Shown here: piece by piece, positions 22,501 to 37,093 of the stretch
Layout: each line of letters starts with the position of its first letter
How positions within the stretch are numbered: position 1 is the first letter of the stretch
NCBI GenBank assembly: GCA_050084515.1
Contig: CM114275.1
Span: 18,910,001-18,974,000, forward strand
Length of the DNA: 64,000 bases
Origin: Blasia pusilla
Taxonomy: Eukaryota; Marchantiophyta; Marchantiopsida; Blasiales
Direction of reading: 5' to 3'
Notes under the pieces: model-generated
Told to the model about the DNA's origin: nothing
What the model saw: only the letters and a program-made list of their open reading frames with translations
The model's database searches: none
Program-made: the position numbers and the translations under genes

Positions 22501-22980
22501 CTTCAATAAACTAAGAACTCATTTGCCTACAACTTTTTAGTTCATCTCAGTATACATGCTGCCAAATATCATCCCAGTTGTAGACCAAATTTCGGCTCTA
22601 GTAATCTGCCTGGAGAAGAAAGGAAAACAAGTAACCAACACAAAGCCACAATGAGCTCAACAAATAGTCTTTCTTGACCTCAGAATATAAAGCTGTAAAT
22701 ACTCCATAGATTACATTCCACATCCGAGGAGATACCTGCCATGACTGGATATACTGCCCCTCGAAATCTCCACTGGGGACGAGTAAAAGTGGTGACAAGG
22801 GAAGGGTGAAAAGGTCAAAGGTTTACCAATCCCTTCATCAAAATCATGAGACTCTCCGGTGCCAGCTTTACCTCTTTGGTCACATGGAGGAAAAGTGCCA
22901 AAAGACCCTAGCAAGGAGTGAATGAAGCAAAAATGGTATGACAAGAACACTACTGAATTAATCGGATAAATAAAATCACT
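19527..22980. other. Intergenic DNA between retroelement 1 and the CLPTM1 gene
   Basis: No confident gene. It is AT-rich to about 20600, with a Helitron-like 3' remnant near 20300-20330 (CCATGCATAGC). More unique DNA follows to 22980, with only short frames. The stretch next to 22980 should contain the 3' untranslated region of the minus-strand CLPTM1 gene. Confidence 0.45.
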
Positions 22981-25900
22981 TCATTTACTTTTCTTTCTCT
23001 CTTCCGATTTTTCCGCTGCAGCAGGAGAACTATTTCCCTCTGTTGCAGCCTTCACGCCAGCTGCAGTTCTGGTAACACCCTGATCTGAGACAGAAACCAT
23101 CCGCCCACCTACACTACCTTTCTCTCCAGGTTCCTTCTCTATTTGGGCTCCTTCGAGTAGTTCTGGGGTCTCATTGCCTTCCTCAGCTCCTCCAAACCCA
23201 AACTCATTCACTCTTCTCTTATCCACAGGGTATACCCATCGTTGATAAAGATAAATCAGGAATATCACATCTGACAGTCACAAATAACAATACAAGAAAC
23301 TCATCAGAAATAGTGAGAGAAGGTTTTATGAACAAGCAAACATCGAAGTAAATCATGAAACAGCCACTTAAACAGGGCATAGCTTAGCTGTAACACGTGA
23401 ATTTCACTATAGCGGCTAGTCATAATGCTTACCATCTCGGAAGACAGACAAGCGATGGAGCCAAGGCATTTTAATGACGAAAGCAAAAAGATCATCAATA
23501 ATCGTGTTTAGAAACTTGTAGGTCATTTGACGCCATGGCAGATGTGCAACTGATTTCAGCTTGTAGTTGATAAAAAGTTGAGGACACATCATGATGAACC
23601 CTGAGATCATGAACCATGATTATATGATTAATCGAGATCATATACAAATACATACTCTAAATACCCACAATACTCATTGGTCCTACTGTAATCATACATG
23701 TTGGCTGACTGGACTCAATCTGTAGCCTGTAAAGGAAAATTTCCCAACAAACATTGGGTACAAGAAATTACACAATTTAGAAGTGTGATGCTCACCAAAT
23801 GTGTAAACACAGCTTGTTAATGATGATAGGATCCAAGAGTACCAACTCTTATGTCGTTCATACATCAGAGAATAGATTGCAAAGCCTGCCACAATGGGAT
23901 ACAGGGCATACGAAAGATATTTCATTGCCAAATCATCATACTCCTTGGTCTTATTTCCAGCATAAGACTCACGATGCCTGAATCTCAGAAGAGGAAATCT
24001 CCCGCTCCTATCAATCTGGAAACAGAGTGAGAAGTTTAGACCATGTTTGCCCATGCAATACCCAGCCAAATATGACTGACACATAGTAGGATTGGGAATC
24101 AATCTAAGGCAAGTTCTATGGTAAATAACATTCAGTCTCCACCAGAAAGACATACCTCAATGTGCATAGCTTTGCCAATCTTCCAAAACTCAATGCAGCA
24201 CCCAACTCCTGAACTGAGCAAAATCATCCATGACGTTTCATTGTCCAGTAGATACAAGAACACGATTAGTTGACAGAAGAAGTTGATCACCACTGAACGG
24301 GCAGACAGGCCCTCCATTGACTTGTTTTTGTTCCAAAACTGAATGTCTGCAAGTAAGAAAGAAGAGTTAAAACAAAATTAATCAGAATCCTTAGATATTG
24401 TGGCATTGGCAAGACAAATGATCCACTGCATCTTGAAGTTTCTGGAGAAGTAAACTGTGTACAGCAAGCATTCTCAGCACCAAACTTTTGTGGCATTGAG
24501 CTTTTGCAATGCCCCCGCCAAAGAATGGGTAAGATGAGGCTTACCACGAAAGTGAGCCTTGGTTGTTAATATTAAACCATCTAGAAAGGTCGGATGATCA
24601 TGCACTAGTTAAATACCTACATATACTGCTTTCATGGCAGGCTCTCATGCATTTCTTCAAGTCTCATGCAGGAGGCAAGTTTAAGCATTTACCAAGCCAA
24701 TATTTGTCCCCAATCCCTGGACCCACGACTCTCCATACAATTTCTGTGGTCAGACTGATATGGAGGTACTCACCATTTTTGAAAGCCAGAAAATCAAAAA
24801 CTGAATGTAGCAGGGAAACTGCCATGGTTACTCCAAGCAAGATCGGATTTCCTTCTACAAACACTCTCTGTCACGAACGGAAAACAAATTCCTTAGTGAA
24901 GATATGAAAATAGACAATGCGGAAAAACTCGAATACAAAATAATCAATAGTCAAACGGACATACACTCTTTGATATAAGAACTAACCTTCAATTCATCAG
25001 CTTCTCCTTCAATCATACTGCCATACGACCGGTGAATCTGAAAGGACTGATCTACTTGCAAATAGAGCTGCCATCGGGTCAAGCTTATTGGTCCAAGTTC
25101 CATTTCCAGCAAAAGTTCATCTACAGTCTCGTTGATTGCAATAAGTTTGTCTCTCAACAACCAAAACTCGTTGAAGTAAACAGTTGGGTAGTAATTGCCT
25201 GTCATCTCATCAATATTCAGGTCTGCAGCATAGATCATCAAAGATACATTATTATCACAAAGTATCAGCCAATAAACCAGAAAGGAATGCCTACCCACCC
25301 ACCGACCAACTTAGGAGCCCTCTAATCTGAGCAAGAATTTGAAAGCAAAAGATACAGATCAAAATTCTATGACTACTTTTGTTGAAGTTAGGTGGCCATA
25401 CGTTCGGCAATTGTCGGTGGTGCTCCTCCTCTAGGGTACCTGCCCATTCATTACACAACATGAAAACAAAATGTCAGTTATTCTGATCACATAGGACACA
25501 TTGGAAAACAAAAGAAATCACTCACCATGCTCTGCAAATTTGAAGGCCTAACAGACATACATAATTGGGCACTGACGAGAGAACCTTCATAAATTCACTT
25601 ACCGAGTGAAATCATCCACCAGGTTAATCGTGACATTAGGCTTCCAAAAGGATACCCATTCTGTAGGTCCATCTTCTTCTACTTCTGTACTCTCTATCTC
25701 TGCCTGCAGACACAAGGCTGTGAGAAAGATGATCAAACCACAAACCAAGGAAACACCAAACCACAGGAGGAGTACAGAAAAACTACAGAAATAGTGCCTG
25801 ACCAGTGATTCACATGGGAAAAATGCCAACATGTGGTGGTCCATGTACCTCTGCTGCTGATGACAGTTCACCACTAGCATCTTTCGATAGTAAACTTTTC

Positions 25901-28604
25901 CGTTTGTCCACTTTTGGCTTTGGAAGATAAGTTACTAGTGCTGCAAATTTCCAATTAACATTAAGAGGTTTTTAGCCTGTACAAGCCAGCTCATACAAAC
26001 ATGACCCAAACCATGCTCCAGACACCCACACTTGCCAGACTACTTATGGTTGTAGACCGACATAAAAGATCCATGCTTGCGCGAATTCCTTGTAGCAGCA
26101 AAAAATGTAGACAAATATGGATGATCAGGTCCCATCTTGCATGCAAAACAGAAATGAGAACAGAAAAAAATAGTCAGACAAGGAGACTCACAGTGCGTCT
26201 TTTGGAAAGTGGCTTCCCTTTTGTACTCAGGATCTTTAGGATCTGGTGAGTAACCTGACCGAGCGACATAGACATGGGCATACACTGTTGCATTGTGCTT
26301 CTGCACTGCCTATGCAACATTCAGACAGTGTCACCATCAGATAGATCACTGTAAACTCAACATCCCTCGAACACATCACCTACACTAAAGTGTGCATCTC
26401 TGCCATAACCTAACACTCATTCAAAATGCTGAGAGTAAATGAATAGCAAAACTTTTGGCAAGCTGCGCTATTCTCTTTAGATCATATGCCAAAATGTCTT
26501 GATGCCTGTTTCATTATCTCCTTGGAAAAAAATAGAACCCTATATCTGGCTCTCCTTTGAATTTGTAGGTAAAAAGAAGTGCAGCTAAGGCAGTTTTTTC
26601 AGACAGAGAACTGATCTTTACCAGATATCATCAGACGTCTCAAGTTTATTACATTGCAGCTGATTCGAGCAACGAACTATGGCTGTGAGAAAGTTAATAT
26701 GACTATGAGGTGTTATCTGATCCAGAGTCGCGCCCACAAGCCATCAGTCATGAAGGATTATCACTCAATGGAACTGTGGATCTTTGGAAGATAAAGAGTC
26801 AGGTTGCTACTTACAGATATGAACTAGGCCAGAACTAGGCCTTCTCCTAGATCACATGTGTTTCTGATTTCATGCCCTTGCTGAAGTTTCTAAACAATAG
26901 GGAAGTCATGGTGATCAAATCTCCTGTCTCCAATGATTTTAAGGGTAAAGAGTATTACCTCTGATGGATGATAGGTGTACAGCCGGTGCCTTTGACTGTT
27001 GGGTGTCCAAACCGCATATGGCACATTCACCTCATGCCATATGAGCGACTCCTCATTGCTGAAGTCATTGAACTCTTTAGTTTCAGAGATGTAAACCCAA
27101 AAATCCTGCTCTCCACCCATTTATAGACGTAGAAAAGTTAGTAGTGGCATTGATGGCATTCAGTAGGACGTCAACACAAGATAATGGCTACTACCATCAC
27201 GCCCCAATGTCCCAAATACGACACCCAGGTTCAGGAGGCAAGTTTTATGAAGCCCACACGTCCAGCTGTCATCCCTACGGGAAGTTATATGACCCAGCAT
27301 GGTCACATGAAATTCTGAGCAGACCACTGGCGCTGGTCCTCATGTCTCTACTACGATGAACATAACAAAATAAGTGCGCATCTGAGAAGAGCTAGCTCCT
27401 TGTCTTTGGAAGTTGTGTTCAAAAACGCTATCGCAGGACAAACATGAAAACCTATATGACAAATCTAGTTCACCAAAAAAATGGCGGCAGACCTATTGAA
27501 TTGTGGACAATAATTACATGGCATGTGTAGACAGGAAGTCTACCATTTTCGTTCATTCACGAGTTGAAGCGATATCCTTGTAGGGACGGAGTGATATTAG
27601 CTACCACACAAACTGAGACTACACCGGAGAGCAATAACACTAATCACCACAGAAGACAAAGACGATGGACTGAAACCTATCATGAACATAACATCCATGT
27701 GGATGACTTTTCTAAGAATACTTATGACCATTAGCGGCACTACTTGATCAAATGCCCACGCTGTGGAAACCTGTGGCGTGTAGAGACTGTCATGTAAGAG
27801 ATCGTCGTTCTGTGGGAAATCACGTATGTGCATGCCAGTCTCTGCAGGTTTGGGTTCCCAGTTCGCTACTAAAATGACGAGTTGTCTGATAATTCTTTCT
27901 GGTTTTCCGTCAGTCGAGTGACATAGTGATGCTACACCCAGTGATGGGGCTTGTGAGATGGGTTTACGATTACGACGGTGAGGACGCTCGGTATTAAAAA
28001 AACTCGCGACAAGACTTCATGGGGACAAGTTACCTGCCATTCCTAGCCTGATTCCTTGGATCGGGGAACTCTAACGCTCACGAAGCAGTTTTAAGTCCAG
28101 AGTTGGAGTTGACAGCCTTCCCTGGCAACTTATTTGCCCAGAAATCATACAGCGAATGATGAACAAATAAATTGGTCCAAAACTTTCGTTGGAGCGCCCG
28201 TCTCAGAATCTACCGCCCAAAACGGGTGTGGAGTAAAACAGACGAGCAGATGAGAAATCGGCCGGGGAGGGCGATTTCTTGTCAGCTCCACAGACGGTAG
28301 GATCGGATACGACGACATCGCCTCACGAGTTGCAAGTAGATTTACCAAACAAGAAAGAGGTTTGACAAAGAAAGCCATGACTAACCAGATCTTCGCCTTT
28401 GGACATTAAATTGTTCGTAAGCAGGTCCGGATTGGTCGGTTTCTTGGGAGAAAACACCTGCATAGCAATATACCAGAAGATCCCCATCCGCAGCACACCA
28501 AACAGCATGCTAGAGAGACTCTGCTGCGGCTGCGCCTGCGGCTGCGCCTGCCCTGCAGCCCCGCCAGCCCTCGCAACCTGCGCTCCTCCTCCCGGCGGCG
28601 CCAT
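22981..28604 (-). CDS. CLPTM1-family multi-pass membrane protein (12 exons)
   Basis: Exons on the minus strand: 28604-28386, 27105-26959, 26309-26192, 25940-25849, 25703-25603, 25439-25402, 25222-24987, 24867-24774, 24346-24156, 24015-23796, 23600-23433, 23270-22981. All introns are GT-AG. The join is 1914 nt, giving 637 residues. It matches plant CLPTM1-like proteins throughout: FWKPNVTINLVDDFTR, TGNYYPTVYFNEFWLLRDKL, QIHRSYGSMIEGEADELK, FWKIGKAMHIE, CPQLFINYKLKSVAHLPWRQ. An N-terminal membrane segment lies at about 33-51. Others are near 326-346, 366-383, 444-464 and 468-498. The tail is charged and Ala/Glu/Lys-rich. Animal relatives act in the endoplasmic reticulum in receptor retention and in lipid scrambling. 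The plant role is not established. The start is the first in-frame ATG. The gene appears intact. Confidence 0.95.
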
Positions 28605-29160
28605 CTCTATTTCTTTCCTCTCCTCTCCTCTCCTCTCCTCTCGTCTCCCAGTCCCTTCCTCCACGTCCTCGTCCTCCTCCCGCCTCCGATCAACCTCTTC
28701 GGCCCCACCGTCTTCAGCGATGAATTGCACGATTCAATCTTCCATTAATCGGTCCCCCGCGGCATTCTCTACAACTTCTCCTGCTGCCCCGCATGTCCAC
28801 AACCCACCCGCTTGCAATTTCTCGGAGCCGGCGATTGCCCGCCTCCTTCATGTGAGTAAGGAAGACAACACAACAGCAGAGATCTTCCCCTTTCCCTCTC
28901 TCCTCTCCCCCCTTCTCTCCTGTGCGCTCCCTCTCCTGCGTGCGTGCTTCCGTGGCCAAGGAATTCTCCGTCCGTGGCTCCGTTGATCGACGAGTGGGGC
29001 CCCGGGGCATCCCGGTAGGAACACCCCACGAACCCGGACGGGTATCCGGACGGCCCGCGATGCCCCCGGCCGTCTATTGGCGAGCCATGTATGTATGTAT
29101 GTAGTTCAGGCGGCATCGATTGCGATCTCCCTCTGCTCCTCGCGATCCAATGTGGAACCA
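28605..29160 (-). promoter_or_regulatory. Leader and probable promoter of the CLPTM1 gene
   Basis: The first 100 bases upstream of the ATG hold a (CTCCT)n microsatellite (about 28617-28642; GGAGA-rich on the gene's strand) and a C/T-rich stretch, typical of a plant 5' leader. The region to 29100 is GC-rich, with short ATGT repeats at 29087-29102. No clear TATA box is visible. Long frames on the plus strand here are antisense low-complexity shadows. Confidence 0.45.
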
Positions 29161-32100
29161 AACGGCGAGGGCTCTTTACATTGCGCCGAACCCGTTTTGT
29201 TCATTAGGCAGGTTTTGTCTTTCTTTTCCTTTTTATCATTATTTATATAGATTTTCGAAAAGAATTTTTCCCATGATGAATTCTAATTCATACCAAAATT
29301 CAGGGTCCGAAAAATAGTACCATTTTCTTATTTTTCTCAATTGCTCTTTAGGGCACCTACAACATGCAAATTATTCTATTCTTCTTCTCCCCGTCGGATT
29401 ATTATTGTATTGTCGGATTGCCACGTGTTACCTCGTTTTTTCATACCGTATTAGTCTAAAAAAATTTTAATCCAAAATCGACCCGCATAGTGAAAAGAAA
29501 AAAAAGATCCCAATGAAATTGAAAAAAGATGGAAATTAGTAATAAATAATTATTTTGTACTCTCCAAAATTGGAGAAGTAGGGGGGACATTTTAGGAGAG
29601 GATTGTAATAAAAAAACAATTTGTGAAAATGATGGAGAACTTCTCTATTTGGGGGAAACTTTTGGTAAAGAAGTTCATAAGAAACAAAACATGAAAGATA
29701 ACAAATTGTATGGCCCATGCAAAAATTCTCTTATTTTGTTTTGTTTGCTTTGGAATACCATGGCAACCATTCGCACGTATTTTAATGACTCACAAGAGGA
29801 TTCAAAAATCTCGTCATTGAATTATTTTTAAAATTTGAAAAAATCATGGCTAACCATTTTCACTATAAGTACTCTTTTCATTTGAACTCGGTCAAAAAAT
29901 CTAAAAACCTAAATAAATTAAATTTATTAAAATATTAAATAAAACTCTATTATTTTGTGATTCCTTTTTTTGATGATGAGTGGATAAAAATTATCATGTT
30001 GGTGACTTGTATAGTGGTCCCCTCTCTTTATTCTTTCAAGATCTAGATAATGAAAATTTTGGAATTTTTTTTCTAATTCTCTTTGTATTTTTGCATCGTA
30101 GATGTTCCCATCCCTTTTATATATTAAAATCCTTCATCCTTTGAAATATAATGAATAAAAACTGCATGATTCTTGTGTGACCCTCAATTGAATCTATTAT
30201 AAACTTGAGAGTGTTAAAAGAAAATAATATTAATAAAAAAAGAACATGGTGGAAGAGCCAACCAACTCCAAGGCCATAACCAACTAGAGAAAACAATTTC
30301 GGGAATTCCTTAAGCAAACTTCACCAAGAATAGGAATAGTATCAATAATTGTGATGGAGATATGATGTAGAAAAAGATTACCTATAATATGGATATCTCG
30401 CATAGCTTGAAAATTTCTCAAAGTCCCATGAGATTAAATTGTTCATGTTGCAATATAATGGATACCATGGCCAATTATCTACTACAATGGAGCAAAAGAC
30501 AATGTATTCCTTAAATAGACAAGTTAAACATATTTGGAAAGAAATTTGTCAACCCTCTCACACACTATCCCAACGTCCACGAGATAAAGTGAATACTTGG
30601 TAAATATGAATGTATGATTAGATTATCTTTCTGTTCCATATGGGCTTCATATGCCATCATACGGGCTCAACGTATCTCAAGCATTGGATCGGGCTATGAA
30701 ATACATGTTGCAACTAGCCACCACCACATCAATTATTATGGCATATGCAAATTTGCTCGCATTAGATAACCCAACATGGAATAGTTCATTTCTCTCCATA
30801 TGTGGGAATTTTTCTCTTGGATAGTATAAAACCTAATATCACGCACAACATTACAAGTAGTTATCCTCTAATCCCCTACTAAACAACATGTTACATACAT
30901 CTTAAGTGAATGCGTGGGCAAGTGTTGATTCCAATAACAGTCATAATGTGTCAAAGCAACCACAATTGGTTGGAGGAAACCAATCACTACAATAAATGTT
31001 ATTTCTTGATGTAAAATGAAATATCAAGATATGGAAGTATGAAACAATCTTTAGCATGTCTTCTTTTTTAGAGAAATATATATATATATATATCAACATG
31101 AATGTAAATATTTTTTTCCTCAAAGAACTACATATATTATTATCGGAGAGTACCCTCATGATTTTTGATCATCTCTTATATTGAAACCTAATCCTTTTGG
31201 CCAATAGGATTGCTTGGAGTTGATTTAAGATGCCAAATAACAATTCCGAGGGTTAATTAAAACGTTAGTCATATTTTCACCATACTAATGGAAAATTAAA
31301 ACTACCCATCATTAATCCGTGCTATGCATGGATATCCGCTAGTATTGGTTAACTTCACAAACTTATTCCCCACTTGAGAGATCTAGAGTAAAGATAATTT
31401 AAGAATGTAAACATGTTAGAAATATAGAAGTAATGGGGCAGGGTATGTAGGAAGGGATATTTGAAGATTCCTTCTAGTAGGTTCTAGTTGTTTTTTAGGA
31501 ATGGAAATTATCTTACAACTTTTGTGAGATGGTCATATTACAATTCATAAAAATCCTAATTTATGATTTTCATTAAATTCTCAAAATATTTATTCCTAAG
31601 GTCAATGATTTGCATAATGTTGGTATATAGATGCAAAACAATCATTTCGCGTGAGGATTTATGTGTCACTGATTGTTAATTAATATTTGTAAGACAACTT
31701 CTATTAGCCATAGGATCTTAAACCACTTCCAATATATAAATATATGGAGACAAAGGGAATATATAAGCTTATATATCATATCTATCTTGAACTCATACAA
31801 TAATCACAAAAGCTCTTGCAAAACACACTAGAATTCCATATTAGGTATCCACAAATTTGTGAGTCTAAAATACTAGGTACGAGTGCAAAAATCACAAATT
31901 TGTGAATATACTACGAGTCTTGGCAAGTCATTTGTGGCTTCTGGTCCTTAAAAAAAAGGTGGAAAATAGTGAATTTGTAGTGGCCACATACTCAATGTGT
32001 ACATAGCTCCACCACCTCTACTTCTAGAGATACTTGATTAGACATGGTTCATAACACAACATGAGAAGGATTTGCATTATACGATGAATTAAAAAAATTC

Positions 32101-35100
32101 CACCATCGGATGTTGATCAAACCAATGGAGAATCTCGGTCCATCCTCCGTAAAGTCCCTATAACGATAACTAGATTCAAAGGCCACTAATCATGCACCCG
32201 TCACTTGGGTTGATCTCTCTATCAACATTGAGATCCATCTTAATCTCTACGTTTGTTCTCATGCAAACTATACGACATGGAGGAAGAAATAGCCTTCCAA
32301 GCATAAGCTAGGGCAGGACTCTGCCGATATGCATCAAACATGGATTCCCTCATGCACGTTGAGGGTTGGTTCAATTGTTAGTAAGTGTAATGAGGGAGCG
32401 GCATGTTTTCCATTTTATTTTCACTATGGAAAAATCAATGCAATGTATGAATTGATGATATGAGTAGTATATATTGTGTGGTCTATGATTTTTTGGGCGT
32501 TGGAAAGATCTATGCAATCTAAAGTCAATTGCAAATTGAGACAAGTTGCGGATTGTGTGACGTTTGTATACCATACAAGGATTGTCAACCCAAACCCGTG
32601 GCTAGTATAAGTATGATTAGGTGTAGCTTGGACCTTCTTTCCCTCATGGTAGATATTAAGTCATAAGATGAATATAAAATTTAGATGTGACTCTAAGAAG
32701 ATGTTGCTATATCTGTGCATAAGGTACTATTATGCCAATCTTAGAGGGTGGTTGTCTATTTGTATGGTAGAGTCACATGTTGTTATATACAATGATTTTG
32801 ATCCATATTGCATGCGTCTGATACAAATAAGAATTTTTTCATAAAATTTGCCACTTGCTTCTTCCTTTTTTTAAATGGTGTGAGGTTTATTAATGGGATG
32901 ATATGTGAATTTGTGCAAGCACGCACATGTCCAAGGGATGTTGAATTCCCAAAATCACCATGTTTGGTATTGGAAATATAAGGAGTGTTATAAACAATAA
33001 GTTTACAACTTTCGAGGGTGACTATGGATAATATTCTTGATGTCATATTCCATAAACGATTTAGTCTCTATTGGATTCCATATCCTCATCATTACCTTGC
33101 ATTTCCATTTGCATTGGAAAGAGTATTTTTATATTTCCAGAGTTGCAACCCAAACCATGGAGATATGCAAAACAATATTTGTTAGTTATGAATGGAAATC
33201 CATCGTTTGAATATCTTTGCAAGGATTTAGGAGATTAAAGAATAGAATACTCCATGAAGTATTTTTTTAAAATTTTTTTTTATGTTTGTATATATGTATT
33301 GATAAGTGTCTATCATATATATTTATCTTTCATTCCTCTTATCCCACTGTGTTGTGATGTATGAAGTCCTCCATCTTGAAATCACGGGTTTCATGACGGT
33401 ATATGATATTTGTGTGACATGAATATGAAAATCTTGATCTAACTCAAAGTATACATTTTGATCCTTGAACATGCGGTAAATTGCATGTGGAGAATCTTCT
33501 TCAATCGCGGAGATATCAAGAGCTCAAGCAACTATTTATAGTTTTAAGTGATGTAAAACTGATCCTTTATAATATCCACTAGGATGTTAGAGGATGAGTG
33601 GATCGAACACACAATGTTGAATTTGAAGAGGAATAGGAGGATTCTATATTAGAAGATTAGCCATCTAATTATATTGATGATGATGATTGGTATGGATGAG
33701 TTCATTCAAGACTATTCTATTGCAGACGATGGAGATCATGATCCAATTTTATTAAATAAGAAGGCACACATTCTATTGTTAAGTTGATTGCGCAATATGA
33801 GAACCATCGGTCTATAAACTGATCTATGTAAACCATAAACTCCACCGCTTGATTTAGGACATTATTTTGATGGCCTTACATGTTTTGGGTTCAACATATT
33901 TGAGGAAGGCCACATAAGGTTTATTGGCATTTTTAAAGGTTATTGAATTCTGTAGATACGCATTAGAGATTTGTTAGCTTTTTTCTTGAAATTGTAGAAA
34001 TGTATAACTCATGGTCAAATCAATAATGTAGATGAACATGTATCAATTAGATGCATGTCAATGATTGTGGACGGATGGAAGTGATGGTAACTATGGTAGT
34101 AATATTATTGGAGAAGATTATCCCACCATATTTTATGATGAGAAAATGCCATTGATTGATCAATTTGGATGGACAAGATTACACATAGATATATTTCACA
34201 TAGTGCTACACGCATAGATTAGAGGGTTTAGTCTATAACCAAGCTCTCCTAGATGCTATTAAGCATAGGGGTACTTGCTTTACAAGACATCAAAGTTAGT
34301 GATGCATAGAATATCACCTCCTTCAGCATATGTCTTATGAAATGAGAATGATAACAATATGGATAATGACAATGAGAGAGCACATGGAGTATGCACATCA
34401 TATATTCACAGTGTCTATAATCAAACAACCACAGGTCCACACATTCATCCCAATGAGCATCCTCAACATTGTGGTATGGTTGAGGCGATAAGACAAGGAG
34501 AGATCTACATCCACAAGTGTAATTTAATGCATACTATTTCTTCAAGTCAAGATGTACATGTCAAATATGCTTTAACAAGCCTCTATCTTAGACGATGCAA
34601 GGGACTACCCTCAAATAGACGTGGATATGATAAGAGGATGTTGTGTCATGAAGTGGACGCTTAGTCTTATATGTAAGTAAGTGAAGATGGTTATCATTTT
34701 CAATTAACCTTAGATGAGAATTGTACATATATGTAAGATAGCGGATTATATTCCAACTTTGAGCAAGATTCACAAGAATTTTTCCATAATAAAAATGTGT
34801 TTTTTGGGGGGAGGGGGAGCAACTACATTTTGGCTTCATGAAAAAGGTTTTGGAGTTGGAATTTTGTATATTCTGAATGCTTGCCTTACTATCTTAATGG
34901 TATCAAATAGCTCTACAAGGGCAAACCCATTCCATTGTTCACAAACAAGTATGTAGACGTTAGAGTCATCATTTGATTTTACCAAATAAATAATCATGAG
35001 AGCAATGAGATAATCATGTTTCCCTTCCAAGTGAAGTTGGGGTTTTGTGTTGAACATCAATATTTAGAGCGATAGAAGTTTGGAATCACACATGCTTCTT

Positions 35101-36400
35101 ATAGTTGGAAAGGTCTCAAAAGGTGGACATAGTGCAATTCGATATGGAACCAAAGATAATAGAGTAATATGAACTATTAGTCTAGATGAGTTATCACAAA
35201 CTTTAAAGTGACATTTATTGCCTTGAAATTGACAGGATGGGAGTAGATGTTTGTTACCTCTACAAGGCCTCAATTCAAGACTGACATGACTGGAACAATA
35301 ATCCACATATCCCTCAAGTGACATATTTAGAGGGCCTCAAATGGACACTGAAGCATTTTGTATGATGTAATGGATGAAAGGAATATGAGCACCATCATAT
35401 ATCTTATGATCGAGGACACCCTTTAGAGCAATGTTAAATGCTCCTACAAATATTTTGCAATCTTATAGGAGCAAGAAATGCCACGATCATGAAAAAAAAT
35501 TGATTCGATTTGGTCTATCGAGAGTATATACACTTGTATGTAGCTATATAGCCAAGTAGACAAGGATTAATCTAGAGGTCTACTAGTTGCATGACAAATC
35601 TATTCTGATTCTATATTTGTGGGCATTATAACTCCATTTGTAATATTCCATGCAATTTGTAAAGAGATTTATTCTATGTGCATAGGCGGGATATATGTGT
35701 ATGGTATATGATTGGAATGCTAGATTGCATATATAGAAATCGAGAATGTTATAATATTAGATAAATAGCCTAAAACAACAAAATCTGAAAACCATAGAAG
35801 TTAGCAAAGCCTTATTTTCAATTGTTACAAGGTTAAAGAACCTACAAAAGGTGCAATTTGTTAATGGTTTATGATTTTAAAAAGGTTTTGAGATGCACCA
35901 TATAAGTCTCTCGCTACTTTTAAGTTATATTATGATTGTCTATCTAAAGCTACATTTTTTGGTTCTTCAAGGCTCGATCGCTTACATCTCTTGAGATTTG
36001 CACGATACTCGTATAACATGTGCTATTTGTAGTAGTGAGTTAAGGCATCTTTTCTTATAAGTTTATAAATTTATTTATTTTAGTTTTCATTGTCAAAATT
36101 ATCTATTGTTTTGTGTTGTATATTAGATCATATTTTTTAGTTGTGTTATATTGAACTTGACATTTCTCATATCATGATATGTTTTTTAGGAACCATGACA
36201 TATAATATTGCAAGTTATATGAGAGCTTTTCTCTCCCACATCCATATATCAACAAAAAGAGGGAAGCCATATTGATGGGATATAGTAGAGAACATCAATG
36301 CAACACCTCTATGGGCTTTTATGTGCATGATATTATAGCCCAAACCTTTATCAACACCTTCCGGATTTACATTTGAGTGTCTTGAGAATCACTCGACAAT
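29160..36400. other. AT-rich intergenic DNA, no recognisable gene
   Basis: Seven kilobases of AT-rich DNA with only short frames. I recognise one Helitron-like element (31131-31342) and AT microsatellites (31075-31093). The stretch 33500-35400 has slightly longer frames that may be decayed transposon sequence, but no domain could be named. Confidence 0.45.
31131..31342 (+). mobile_element. Helitron-like remnant, about 212 bp
   Basis: The left end resembles the TCTATATTATTATNGGAGAG start of the other copies (TATATTATTATCGGAGAG) but has lost the TC. The right end has CCGTGC-TATGCATGG, then CCGCTAG followed by T. It has no coding content. Confidence 0.55.
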
Positions 36401-36402
36401 CA

Positions 36403-36630
36403 TCTATAGTATTATAGGATAGTGATGTCTTGATTTTTGAACACCTCTTCTTTTGACATTCAGCATTTTCAACAGTTCTAGTTATAACATGCATCTTTAA
36501 TCATTGGGGTCAATTTTAGGGTGAATTCATTTACTAGGTCAATAAATTCATTTACATGGTCAATTAGCTACTAGGTAAAGATGGGTAATTTAAATTATCC
36601 ATTGCTGATATGTTATATGCATCACACTAG
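36403..36630 (+). mobile_element. Helitron-like non-autonomous element, 228 bp
   Basis: It begins TCTATAGTATTATAGG after an A and continues with the family-like CTTGATTTTTGAACACCTCTTC. It ends CACACTAG followed by T. The terminal hairpin is degenerate. Confidence 0.6.
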
Positions 36631-36946
36631 TACCCCAAATTCTAGTTGGGGTACCTAAAATAACTAGTAACTAGTGGATGCCATGCCTCATTAATTACAT
36701 AACTACAAGAGTTACAACAAGAGGCCATACATTTGTTACTTAGAGCCCGTCTCTAATAATAGTATAAACAAATTACATCAACCTAAAGGTGCAATCCATT
36801 CTACCATTGGAAAGGTGACCTTTCATGGGACCCGATCTTTAGGAGGTGTCAAAGCTCCTCCCATCCGGGGATTCTTGGATACTCGGAATTGTCCAAGCGG
36901 GGCTTTTGCTGCCTCGAAAAGGGCAGCTCCTCAACATCTCGTTGTG

Positions 36947-36992
36947 GTATTCTCGGGAGGCTCCGAATTCATTCGGAGCCTCCCGAGAATAC
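36947..36992. repeat. Perfect hairpin, 21-bp arms with 4-base loop
   Basis: The left arm (36947-36967) and right arm (36972-36992) are exact reverse complements around the loop TTCA. The arm core is CTCGGGAGGCTCCGAA. It lies about 100 bp before a tandem repeat and 1.8 kb upstream of the CTLH-domain gene. Confidence 0.95.
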
Positions 36993-37093
36993 GAGGGTGA
37001 TACCCTCCTTCTTTTACTCTCTAGTTTATCGTAAAAAATACGAGGGTGTGCAATTCGGAAATATTTTCGAACACCGGCAAGTGTGAGTCACCT

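Noticed and set aside
28399-28986. 195-codon plus-strand frame
   Set aside because: Antisense to exon 1 and the C/T-rich leader of the CLPTM1 gene. Composition follows the repeat.
34359-34664. 101-codon plus-strand frame in the AT-rich intergenic region
   Set aside because: No domain recognised and surroundings are decayed AT-rich DNA. Possibly transposon debris but not supportable.
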